From NCBI GenBank assembly GCA_021828605.1, contig JAJZEG010000182.1:1-5318 (forward strand): 5,318 nt of DNA, written 5' to 3'. Every line of letters begins with the position of its first letter. Positions within the stretch are counted from its first letter, which is position 1. A program made the position numbers and the translations under genes. Shown here piece by piece: positions 1 through 5,318 of the stretch. This DNA comes from Pseudomonadota bacterium. GTDB lineage: Bacteria > Pseudomonadota > Alphaproteobacteria > Acetobacterales > Acetobacteraceae. The notes under the pieces were generated by a model. The model saw nothing but the letters and a program-made list of their open reading frames with translations, ran no database searches and was not told the DNA's origin.

Positions 1-317
1 CACGCTATGATTTCACCGAGCAGGACCGCGCGATCACCGAAGCCAATATCGAGGGTTTTATCGCCGTCCTGACCAAACCGGGCTCGGACCAACTGCTCGG
101 CGCGATGATCGTCGGCCCTGGCGCAGGCGACTTGCTCACCGGCCTGACCATCGCGATCCAAAATCGAATTGGCCTGAAAAAACTCCTCAACGTGATCTAC
201 CCCTACCCAACCCGCAGCGAGGCGATCCGCGCCGTCGCCGGTCAGTGGCGGCAAAATCACGCCTCACCGCGCGGCCTCGCCATCCTCGCGCGCTGGCACC
301 GGTTTCGGCGCGGATGA
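1..317 (+). CDS. MerA-like pyridine nucleotide-disulfide oxidoreductase, C-terminal end (partial)
   Basis: The gene runs in from the left edge; the first complete codon is at 3 and 104 residues are visible. They form the C-terminal dimerisation domain of a FAD-dependent pyridine nucleotide-disulfide oxidoreductase. The recognisable core is GAMIVGPGAGDLL (visible residues 33-45), then a helix ending in GLKKLLNV and the interface motif YPYPTRSE (66-73). The tail HRFRRG is typical of the MerA-like flavoproteins often linked to TVP38 membrane proteins. In lipoamide dehydrogenase the His just before Pro-Thr is the catalytic base contributed across the dimer. Tyr (Y68) stands there, as in mercuric reductase, and Y66 replaces the other His common in relatives; the Glu of the pair (E73) is kept. 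The FAD, NAD(P)H and redox-cysteine regions lie outside the window, so the substrate cannot be named. The TGA stop overlaps the ATG of the next gene, implying translational coupling. The fold is clear; the function is uncertain. Confidence 0.85.
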   Translation, partial: RYDFTEQDRAITEANIEGFIAVLTKPGSDQLLGAMIVGPGAGDLLTGLTIAIQNRIGLKKLLNVIYPYPTRSEAIRAVAGQWRQNHASPRGLAILARWHRFRRG

Positions 318-991
318 CCCCAACCGCCCCGATCACCGTGATCATCCCGACCCTAAACGAAGCCACGCATCTCGCCGCACTCCTCGCCCGCCTGACCGCC
401 CCGGATCTGATCGCCGCCATCCTGATCAGCGATGGCGGCAGCACCGATGCCACCCTGGCCATCGCCCAACGCGCGGGCGCGACCCTCCTCGACGGCCCAC
501 CCGGACGCGGCGGCCAGTTTCGCCGCGCCATCACCCACGCTGATCCAGGCTGGCTCTGGCTGCTGCATGCCGATAGCACCCTGCCGCCCGACTGGATGGA
601 GCCGATCCGCTCGGCTTTATCCCACCCCGAGCGCGCTCATTACGCCCGACTGCGCTTTGACAGCCCCGATCGCACCGCCCGCTTGGTGGAGGTCGCCGTG
701 CGCCTGCGCTGCGCACTCTGGCGCCTGCCCTATGGCGACCAGGGCTTGCTCATCCATTCCGATCTGCTCACCGCCATTGGCGGCATGCCCGATCTCGCCT
801 TGATGGAAGATGTCGCTTTGGCCCGCGCGCTGGGCCGCTCGCGCCTCGCCTTGCTCGATCTGATCATCACCACCGATGCCAGCGCCTATCACCGCGACGG
901 CTGGCTACGCCGCGCCACCCGCAATCTGCTCCGCCTCGCGCAATTCTGGCTCGCCCCGGCACGCCTCAATCCGACCAATTACCACCGATGA
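314..991 (+). CDS. Family 2 glycosyltransferase, TIGR04283-like (rSAM/selenodomain-associated transferase)
   Basis: This is a 225-residue single-domain GT-A fold transferase without membrane segments, presumably cytoplasmic. The N-terminal nucleotide-sugar motif is ITVIIPTLNEA (7-17), followed by SDGGSTD (39-45). The DxD-like metal site is LLHADST (83-89). Then come YGDQ (140-143) and GGMPDLALMEDV (156-167), where E165/D166 fit the acidic base region. This order, and the length, fit the TIGR04283 family as I know it. The usual Gly-Arg-Ala-x-Gln-Met-Asn element appears here as GRGGQFRR (64-71), with Gln kept and Met-Asn replaced. I chose ATG 314 because it lies directly before the conserved first strand and forms an ATGA overlap with the upstream stop. 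An in-frame ATG at 245 would add 23 unconserved residues inside the previous gene. The stop overlaps the next gene in the same way. Donor and acceptor are unknown. The association with radical SAM/ArsS-type loci is family knowledge, not seen here. Confidence 0.88.
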   Translation: MTPTAPITVIIPTLNEATHLAALLARLTAPDLIAAILISDGGSTDATLAIAQRAGATLLDGPPGRGGQFRRAITHADPGWLWLLHADSTLPPDWMEPIRSALSHPERAHYARLRFDSPDRTARLVEVAVRLRCALWRLPYGDQGLLIHSDLLTAIGGMPDLALMEDVALARALGRSRLALLDLIITTDASAYHRDGWLRRATRNLLRLAQFWLAPARLNPTNYHR

Positions 992-1548
992 ACCGCCCGG
1001 TCCTGATCCTGTTCACCCGCATCCCCCGCCTCGGCATCGGCAAACGCCGCCTCGCGCGCCATATCGGCGACCGCAGCGCCCTCATCCTCGCCCGCCACAT
1101 GCTCGCCCAAACCCAGCGTCGCCTCCGCCGCCTGCGCGGCATCACCCGGATCATCGCCCTCACCCCCGACCATCACGCCCGGCTCAGCGCCCCGGGCTGG
1201 CAAAAAATCGGCCAGGGGCGCGGCGATCTGGGGACGCGAATGGCGCGCGCTATCGGCCACTATCCCAATCGGAGCGTCATCCTGATCGGCAGCGATATCC
1301 CCGATATCACCGAGGCCGATATCCGCCACGCTGTGCGTCTGCTGCGCGGCCATCACGCGATATTCGGCCCCGCCGAGGATGGCGGCTACTGGCTGATCGG
1401 CCAATCCGCCCGCCGCCCGCCCACACCTTTTGCCCACGTCCGCTGGTCCAGCCCGCATGCGCTCGCCGACACCATGGCCAATTTCACCCGCCAGCGCACC
1501 CATTTGCTCCGCTGGCTTTGCGATATCGATGATGCCCCCGGCAACTAG
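988..1548 (+). CDS. DUF2064 / TIGR04282-like GT-A superfamily protein
   Basis: This 186-residue soluble protein is related to small nucleotidyl/glycosyl transferases of the GT-A fold. It opens with a strand and glycine loop, ILFTRIPRLGIGKRRLA (7-23). The central motif is GDLGTRM (79-85), and the metal-binding segment is VILIGSDIPDIT (97-108), with the GSD acidic residue D103. The hallmark GPAEDGGYWLIG lies at 127-138. These are the signatures of DUF2064/TIGR04282, whose members are usually about 200 residues. The family's normal Lys-Thr-Arg-Leu motif near the N-terminus reads KRRL (19-22) here. It starts at an ATGA overlap with the preceding glycosyltransferase gene and is the last gene of the + strand block. 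Pairing of a TIGR04283-like gene with a TIGR04282-like gene is recurrent in bacteria and suggests two steps on one unidentified metabolite. Family assignment is firm; the reaction is unknown. Confidence 0.88.
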   Translation: MNRPVLILFTRIPRLGIGKRRLARHIGDRSALILARHMLAQTQRRLRRLRGITRIIALTPDHHARLSAPGWQKIGQGRGDLGTRMARAIGHYPNRSVILIGSDIPDITEADIRHAVRLLRGHHAIFGPAEDGGYWLIGQSARRPPTPFAHVRWSSPHALADTMANFTRQRTHLLRWLCDIDDAPGN

Positions 1549-1555
1549 TCCGCAC

Positions 1556-1665
1556 CGGGAGTAGTGTGGTAATCCCTCTGCGATTAACGAGCTTGATAAG
1601 TAGAGTTTGATCCAGAATATATCAGCGAAGCACCGTTAAAAATGGGGGGATTACCGGGGCTCCCG
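1556..1665 (+). repeat. Long nested imperfect inverted repeat in the convergent junction (candidate structured RNA, terminator or MITE-like element)
   Basis: Arms pair in order from the outside: 1556-1561 with 1660-1665 (6 of 6), 1568-1576 with 1647-1655 (9 of 9, GGTAATCCC/GGGATTACC), 1577-1580 with 1643-1646 (one C-G and three G-U), 1584-1589 with 1634-1639 (6 of 6), 1591-1594 with 1628-1631 (4 of 4), and 1595-1598 with 1620-1623 (4 of 4). A 21-base loop remains. The three G-U pairs exist only in + sense RNA, so that strand folds better. The core is AT-rich (about 38% G+C) between GC-rich genes. No run of T follows on the + side, so a classical intrinsic terminator is not shown. No convincing target-site duplication flanks the arms, so insertion is unproven. 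The pairing is seen directly; the role is inferred. Confidence 0.55.
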
Positions 1666-1693
1666 AGGCTTTCAATCCGCGCGCTATCCTGCC

Positions 1694-2062
1694 TCACATG
1701 TCCGAACCCTGCACCTGCATGAATTTCAGCATTGTGCGCGGATAGAGTGTGTGGAACATCCAGCCGGTCAGGCCGACCGAGAGAACAAACAGCGGGATGA
1801 CCAGGAACAAAGTGGCGGTTTTCCAGCGCTGGGTGGTCGAAAGATCGAGGCGGAACAGAAACACAGCCTGCGCCAGTAGCGCCAGCACCGCCAGCAGCGA
1901 GACCGCGAGCAGGAAATGCAGATAGCCCATGCTGTGCCGAACCGTGATGAAAAACGCGACCGCCATGGCGATCATCGAAATCGCGTAGCCGGCGAGGAAA
2001 GCGGTCGGGTGCGCGCTGCCGACTTCCTCATGCGCCAGCGGCGCCTCTCTGGTTTCGGTCAT
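1694..2062 (-). CDS. cyoD: Cytochrome bo3 ubiquinol oxidase subunit IV (CyoD)
   Basis: This is a 122-residue inner-membrane protein, slightly longer than E. coli CyoD (about 109). A short polar N-terminus (1-18) precedes three hydrophobic segments at about 20-41, 46-69 and 82-106, the expected topology for this small subunit. The start of segment 1 (TAFLAGYAISMI) resembles the E. coli TYMTGFILSII segment, and the loop after segment 2 ends in FLFRLDLSTTQRW, similar to the FLHMN...W region of the family. Subunit IV carries no cofactor and is thought to help assembly and stability of the CuB/heme centre in subunit I. The ATG at 2062 has a good ribosome binding site and follows cyoC after 13 bases, so it is the last gene of cyoABCD. 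No cyoE follows; the next gene is convergent. Sequence identity in this subunit is always weak, and position strengthens the call. Confidence 0.93.
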   Translation of the reverse strand: MTETREAPLAHEEVGSAHPTAFLAGYAISMIAMAVAFFITVRHSMGYLHFLLAVSLLAVLALLAQAVFLFRLDLSTTQRWKTATLFLVIPLFVLSVGLTGWMFHTLYPRTMLKFMQVQGSDM

Positions 2063-2067
2063 TGAAA

Positions 2068-2074
2068 CTCTCCC
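2068..2074 (-). promoter_or_regulatory. Ribosome binding site of cyoD
   Basis: Read on the minus strand, GGGAGAG lies 5 bases before the cyoD ATG, inside the 13-base gap after the cyoC stop (2078-2076). It supports ATG 2062 as the start and shows that cyoD has its own initiation signal, unlike cyoC. Confidence 0.7.
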
Positions 2075-2075
2075 A

Positions 2076-2702
2076 TCAATAGGCTCCGTTGAGATAGACG
2101 AACACGAATACGCAAACCCAGATCGATGCCTGGAAGGTCCAGAACATCCGCAGATTGAGCAGCCGCGCCACCACCTCGGCGGTGAATCCCTTGAGCGCGA
2201 TCTGCGGGATCATCACCAGCATCCACAACAGGCCGAACGCCATGTGCAGCCCGTGGGTGCCGACCAGGATGAAAAATATCGAAAGATAGCCGCTGCGCTC
2301 CGGCGTGATGCCGTGCGCGATCAGGCTGGCGAACTGGCTGATCTCCAAACCGAGGAAAACGCAGCCGAGCGCGGCGGCGGCGAGCAGGCAGGCGATGGTG
2401 AGGGCGCGGCTGTTCAGCCTCATCGCGACCATGCCGAAACTGTAGGTCAGTACGCTGGTGAACAGCACGATGGTCTGGACAAAGGCGGCGAACGGATGCG
2501 CGATATCGTGCGGCGTCGGTCCGTGGGCGTAGTTATAGCGGTGATTGAGCACCGCATAGGCGGCGAACAGGCCAGCGAACAGCAGCGAATCGCTCAACAT
2601 ATAGAGCCAGAAACCGAGGGTGCGATTGGCGATGGTGTCCGGCTCGGGATGGTCGCGCGCCCACAGCTCGTGATGCGGGCCGAGTTCGATGGTGCGCTTC
2701 AT
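2076..2702 (-). CDS. cyoC: Cytochrome bo3 ubiquinol oxidase subunit III (CyoC)
   Basis: This 208-residue heme-copper oxidase subunit III of the five-helix quinol-oxidase type compares with about 204 in E. coli. Hydrophobic segments lie at about 29-52, 72-92, 101-120, 140-165 and 187-205. Family landmarks are TLGFWLYMLSDSLLFAGLFAAY (28-49), the conserved membrane Glu in FLGLEISQF (E120), THGLHMAFGLLWM (149-161) and the C-terminal WTFQASIWVCVFVFVYL. It binds no metal and stabilises subunit I. I chose ATG 2702 because it begins just before the conserved N-terminal region and makes an ATGA overlap with the cyoB stop. The reading frame stays open upstream to 3026, but that extension is arginine-rich, unconserved and lies wholly within cyoB. 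There is no clear ribosome binding site before 2702, so translation probably depends on ribosomes finishing cyoB. Confidence 0.96.
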   Translation of the reverse strand: MKRTIELGPHHELWARDHPEPDTIANRTLGFWLYMLSDSLLFAGLFAAYAVLNHRYNYAHGPTPHDIAHPFAAFVQTIVLFTSVLTYSFGMVAMRLNSRALTIACLLAAAALGCVFLGLEISQFASLIAHGITPERSGYLSIFFILVGTHGLHMAFGLLWMLVMIPQIALKGFTAEVVARLLNLRMFWTFQASIWVCVFVFVYLNGAY

Positions 2703-4768
2703 TGAAACAGCGCCAGTTCGGCGATCGGTGGGCTGATATGGTCGGTGATGATGCCGGTGCCGTTCGGTTGGTTTTCCATCCGCCGCACGTCCGCCGCCTT
2801 GAGCACCACGCCGCTCTGATCGGCGAAAGAGCGCAGGATCACCAGCCCGATCAAGCCGAGCAGGGCAAGCCCGGCCATCCACCAGATGCGCCAGACCATG
2901 CCGAACCCGAAGCCGAACGCGAGTGCGCCGAGCATCGCCGGAACCAGGGTGTTTTTCGGCAGATGGATATCCTCGTATTCGTCGGGTGCCGCGTCCTCGT
3001 AGCCGCTTTCGCGACGCGAGGCCCATTCGTCGCGGCCATGGACGCAGGGGATCACCGCGAAATTATAGAACGGCACCGGCGTCAGGGTCAGCCATTCGAG
3101 GGTGCGCGAGGTTTTCCAGACATCCTGGCCGTGGCGCTCGCTGGCGCGGTCGCGGATGCTGACATAGAGCATCTTGAAGAAATAGAGCACGGAAATGCAG
3201 TAGAACAGGATGCCGACCTCCTGGATCATCAGCAGCGGCAGCCAGCGCGGGTCGCGCAGATAATCGAGCCGACGGCTCATGCCCATGAAGCCGAGGGTGA
3301 ACATGGCGGCAAACACCAGGAAGGTGCCGAGCGAGAAATAGACGAAGAACTTCTTGCCGCTCGCCTCGTCGAGCCGGTAGCCGAACAGTTTCGGCCACCA
3401 GAAGGTGAGGCCGGAAAAGCCGCCATAGACCACGACCAGCACCATCATGTGGAAATGCGCCACCACGAATACGGTGTTGTGGACCGTGTAGTTGATCGCC
3501 GGGATTGCCAGCATCATGCCGGTCAGGCCGCCGACCAGCAGCAGGAACACCGCGCCGACCGACCACAGCATCGGCGTCTCCATGCGTAGCTGGCCGCGAT
3601 ACATGGTGAAGGACCAGTTGAACACTTTCACGCCGGTCGGGATGCCGACCAGCATGGTCGAGACGCTGAAGAACAGGTTGACGCCTGGCCCGGCACCCAT
3701 GGTGAAGAAATGGTGCAGCCAGACCATCCAGGACAGGCCGGCGATCGAGAGGGTCGCCGCGACCATGGCGGTGTAGCCGAACAGCGCCTTGTTAGAAAAC
3801 ACTGGAATCACCTCGGACATGATGCCCCAGGCAGGTAGGATGATGAAATAGACCTCCGGATGACCCCAGATCCAGAACAGGTCGGTATAGAGCATCAGAT
3901 TGCCGCCCATCCCGCCGGTATAGAAATGGGTGCCTAGATAGCGGTCGCAACTGAGCAGCGCCAGCGCGACGCCGAGTACCGGAAAGGCGGTCAGCGCGAT
4001 GGTCTGCGTGCTGAGGCTAGCCCAGGTGAAGAACGGCATGTGAAACCATTTCATGCCGGGGGCGCGCATGGTGATGATGGTGGTGATCAGGTTGAGCGCG
4101 GCGAGCGTACTGCCGACGCTGCTGATCTGGATCGCCCAGTCCCAATAATCAACGCCGACGCCGGGGCTGTAGGGCAGTTCGGTCAGCGGAATGATGCCGA
4201 TCCAGCCGGCATGGGAAAAATCGCCGACGAACAGCGAAATCATCACCAGCCCGGCACCGGCAGCGGTCAGCCACAAGGCGACCGCGTTGAGATAGGGGAA
4301 CGCCATGTCGCGCGCACCGATCTGGAGCGGCACGATGATGTTCTGAAAGCCAGTCATCAGCACGGTGGCGGCGAGAATGATCATGATCGTGCCGTGCGAG
4401 CTGTAGATCTGATCGAAATGGAACGGCGGCAGATAGCCGTGGATCGCCTGGAGATGCCCGGCGGACCGCGGACCATCGGCCATCACCTGCTGGGTGCGGA
4501 TCATCAGCCCGTCGATGAAGCCGCGAAATAGCATGATCAGGCCGATCACCACATACATGACGCCGATTTTCTTGTGGTCGAGCGAGGTGATCCATTCACG
4601 GATCAGATAGCTCCATTTATGGTAATAGGTCAGACTGGCGACGATGATCAGCCCGACGATCACGGCAAAAACGAAGGCACCGACCACGATTCCGGTGTGG
4701 TAGGGAATCTGGTGCAGCGTGAGCCGACCTAACAGCGGCGTCCAGGGGCCTTGGAGTTTGACCAGCAC
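2699..4768 (-). CDS. cyoB: Cytochrome bo3 ubiquinol oxidase subunit I (CyoB)
   Basis: This 689-residue catalytic subunit oxidises ubiquinol, reduces O2 to water and pumps protons across the inner membrane. About 15 membrane segments are visible, including the extra first helix (about 24-47) and two extra C-terminal helices (about 607-645) that mark CyoB. Low-spin heme ligands are H125 and H440. The high-spin heme ligand is H438. CuB ligands are H303, H352 and H353, with the cross-linked Tyr Y307 in WGHPEVY. The D-channel has D154 and E305; the K-channel has K381. Heme propionate arginines are R499/R500. Quinol-site residues matching E. coli R71, D75, H98 and Q101 are R82, D86, H117 and Q120. 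Compared with E. coli there are 11 extra N-terminal residues and about 8 more between D86 and H117. The start is GTG with a strong ribosome binding site; the next Met is residue 71. Heme o versus heme a use cannot be read from the sequence. Confidence 0.98.
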   Translation of the reverse strand: MLVKLQGPWTPLLGRLTLHQIPYHTGIVVGAFVFAVIVGLIIVASLTYYHKWSYLIREWITSLDHKKIGVMYVVIGLIMLFRGFIDGLMIRTQQVMADGPRSAGHLQAIHGYLPPFHFDQIYSSHGTIMIILAATVLMTGFQNIIVPLQIGARDMAFPYLNAVALWLTAAGAGLVMISLFVGDFSHAGWIGIIPLTELPYSPGVGVDYWDWAIQISSVGSTLAALNLITTIITMRAPGMKWFHMPFFTWASLSTQTIALTAFPVLGVALALLSCDRYLGTHFYTGGMGGNLMLYTDLFWIWGHPEVYFIILPAWGIMSEVIPVFSNKALFGYTAMVAATLSIAGLSWMVWLHHFFTMGAGPGVNLFFSVSTMLVGIPTGVKVFNWSFTMYRGQLRMETPMLWSVGAVFLLLVGGLTGMMLAIPAINYTVHNTVFVVAHFHMMVLVVVYGGFSGLTFWWPKLFGYRLDEASGKKFFVYFSLGTFLVFAAMFTLGFMGMSRRLDYLRDPRWLPLLMIQEVGILFYCISVLYFFKMLYVSIRDRASERHGQDVWKTSRTLEWLTLTPVPFYNFAVIPCVHGRDEWASRRESGYEDAAPDEYEDIHLPKNTLVPAMLGALAFGFGFGMVWRIWWMAGLALLGLIGLVILRSFADQSGVVLKAADVRRMENQPNGTGIITDHISPPIAELALFQ

Positions 4769-4776
4769 GAGTGAGT

Positions 4777-4783
4777 CCCCCTC
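4777..4783 (-). promoter_or_regulatory. Ribosome binding site deciding the GTG start of cyoB
   Basis: On the minus strand GAGGGGG overlaps the cyoA TGA stop (4784-4782) and sits 8 bases before GTG 4768. The frame has no ATG before codon 71, which would cut off the first helix, so this purine-rich site is the main reason for accepting the GTG start. Confidence 0.7.
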
Positions 4784-5318
4784 AGAATTCGGTGTGGGCG
4801 TAGTCGGTCAGATAGCCAGCGTGATTCTTGTCGTTGGTGACCATGTGTGCGGTCAGCGCCATCGGGGTCACGTAGGTCACGCCATCCTCGGCGGCCTGGA
4901 TCACCCGCATGAACAGATGAGGCGCGACATGCGAAAAATCGGCATGGCGCGAATTCAGATTGACGGTCGGGCGCGCGATCGCAGAAAAGCGCGCGTAGGT
5001 AAGACGATGCGGGGCCGCTTTCTGTTTCGCAACCCATGCCCTGAACGCGGTCAGCGTCAGCACATGAGTGGGAAACTGCATCCAGGCGAAGCCGGCACCG
5101 CTGAAATTGAACGACCGACCGCGCCAGGTGCCGGTCTGGTCGACCCGCATGATATCCTTAGTTCTCATGCCTGGCATCACGTCGATCATGCCGACCAGTT
5201 GCGGGATATAGAAATCATTCACCACGTCGGTCGCGGTGAGGCGGAACTCGATGTTGCGCCCGACCGGCACGTCCAGCGTGTTCAGCGTGGCGATACCCTG
5301 TCTGGGGTAAATAAACAG
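4782..5318 (-). CDS. cyoA: Cytochrome bo3 ubiquinol oxidase subunit II (CyoA), C-terminal part (partial)
   Basis: The gene enters from the right edge; 178 residues are visible of about 315 in E. coli. The lipoprotein signal and two membrane helices are missing. The visible part starts inside the periplasmic cupredoxin domain at FIYPRQGIATLN (2-13), matching E. coli FIYPEQGIATVN. It continues through DFYIPQLVGMIDVMPGM and the former CuA loop SFNFSGAGFAWMQF (69-82). That loop has no Cys or His, as expected for a quinol oxidase that has lost CuA. A C-terminal CyoA-type arm follows, with FRAWVAKQK (92-100), FSAIARP and HLFMRVIQA (134-142). The last 36 or so residues differ from the His/Met-rich tail of E. 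coli CyoA. A GTG at 5270 is an internal Val codon, not the start. The stop lies 13 bases before cyoB. As first gene of cyoABCD its promoter is outside the window. Confidence 0.96.
   Translation of the reverse strand: MFIYPRQGIATLNTLDVPVGRNIEFRLTATDVVNDFYIPQLVGMIDVMPGMRTKDIMRVDQTGTWRGRSFNFSGAGFAWMQFPTHVLTLTAFRAWVAKQKAAPHRLTYARFSAIARPTVNLNSRHADFSHVAPHLFMRVIQAAEDGVTYVTPMALTAHMVTNDKNHAGYLTDYAHTEF

Noticed and set aside
245..313. Earlier ATG for the family 2 glycosyltransferase
   Set aside because: It would overlap the preceding gene by 73 bases and add unconserved residues. The ATGA start at 314 sits right before the first conserved strand.
187..579. Minus-strand open frames across the transferase genes
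   Set aside because: They are Arg/Ala/Gly/Ser-rich without motifs and lie opposite well-supported genes, so they are composition shadows.
1593..1621. Possible + strand promoter TTGATA with a weak AATATA box 17 bases on
   Set aside because: The -10 box matches only about half of the consensus, the region is AT-rich by nature, and no + strand gene lies downstream; only the convergent cyoD follows.
1638..1695. Intrinsic terminator for the cyo operon using a 5-base GAGGC/GCCTC stem (1691-1695 with 1665-1669) or the later T5 tract (1642-1638)
   Set aside because: The stem has a 21-base loop and no adjacent U tract, and the T5 run is not directly preceded by a strong hairpin. I could not support a specific terminator call.
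2703..3026. N-terminal extension of cyoC to an upstream ATG at 3026
   Set aside because: The extra 108 residues are arginine-rich, lie inside cyoB and match nothing in CyoC. The protein from 2702 has the normal family length.
2702..3589. Long + strand open frame (295 codons) antisense to cyoB
   Set aside because: Its product is a low-complexity Gln/His/Asp/Arg/Ala-rich string without domains, typical of the reverse frame of a GC-rich membrane protein gene. cyoB on the other strand has every catalytic residue.
4782..5270. GTG at 5270 as the start of a short CyoA
   Set aside because: The frame stays open to the right edge, and the preceding 16 codons (FIYPRQGIATLN region) match the CyoA cupredoxin domain, so the gene is cut by the window rather than short.

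Overview
The window is high-GC bacterial DNA (clearly above 60% G+C in the coding parts). It is tightly packed and holds seven genes in two convergent blocks. Gene content and protein style suggest a proteobacterium, most likely an alphaproteobacterium such as an acetic-acid or acidophilic Acetobacteraceae-type organism. That placement is inferred from general resemblance and is only moderately supported.

Left block (+ strand, 1-1548). The C-terminal end of a pyridine nucleotide-disulfide oxidoreductase of the MerA-like type comes first. It is followed by a small family 2 glycosyltransferase resembling TIGR04283, then a DUF2064/TIGR04282-type GT-A protein. Each junction is a 4-base ATGA stop/start overlap, so the three genes are almost certainly co-translated in one operon whose promoter lies left of the window. 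TIGR04283 and TIGR04282 are the two 'rSAM/selenodomain-associated' transferase families, often found near radical SAM ArsS-like proteins, TVP38 membrane proteins and MerA-like flavoproteins. The real substrates of this set are not firmly established.

Junction (1549-1693). This is a 145-base convergent intergenic stretch with an AT-rich core (about 38% G+C over 1581-1640). It holds a long nested imperfect inverted repeat (1556-1665) with more than 30 possible base pairs. The fold is better in the + sense RNA, because three of its pairs are G-U there and become A-C mismatches on the other strand. It may be a terminator or 3' stabilising structure, or a small palindromic (MITE-like) insertion. 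No U tract follows it directly.

Right block (- strand, 5318-1694). This is cyoABCD, encoding the four subunits of a cytochrome bo3-type ubiquinol oxidase: cyoA (N-terminus beyond the right edge), cyoB, cyoC and cyoD. Gaps are 13 bases (A-B), a 4-base ATGA overlap (B-C) and 13 bases (C-D). All heme, CuB, D-channel, K-channel and quinol-site residues known from E. coli CyoB are present, so the enzyme should be a working proton-pumping quinol oxidase of the inner membrane. The heme farnesyltransferase gene cyoE, which follows cyoD in E. coli, is absent here. No RNA genes, CRISPR arrays or complete insertion sequences were seen.
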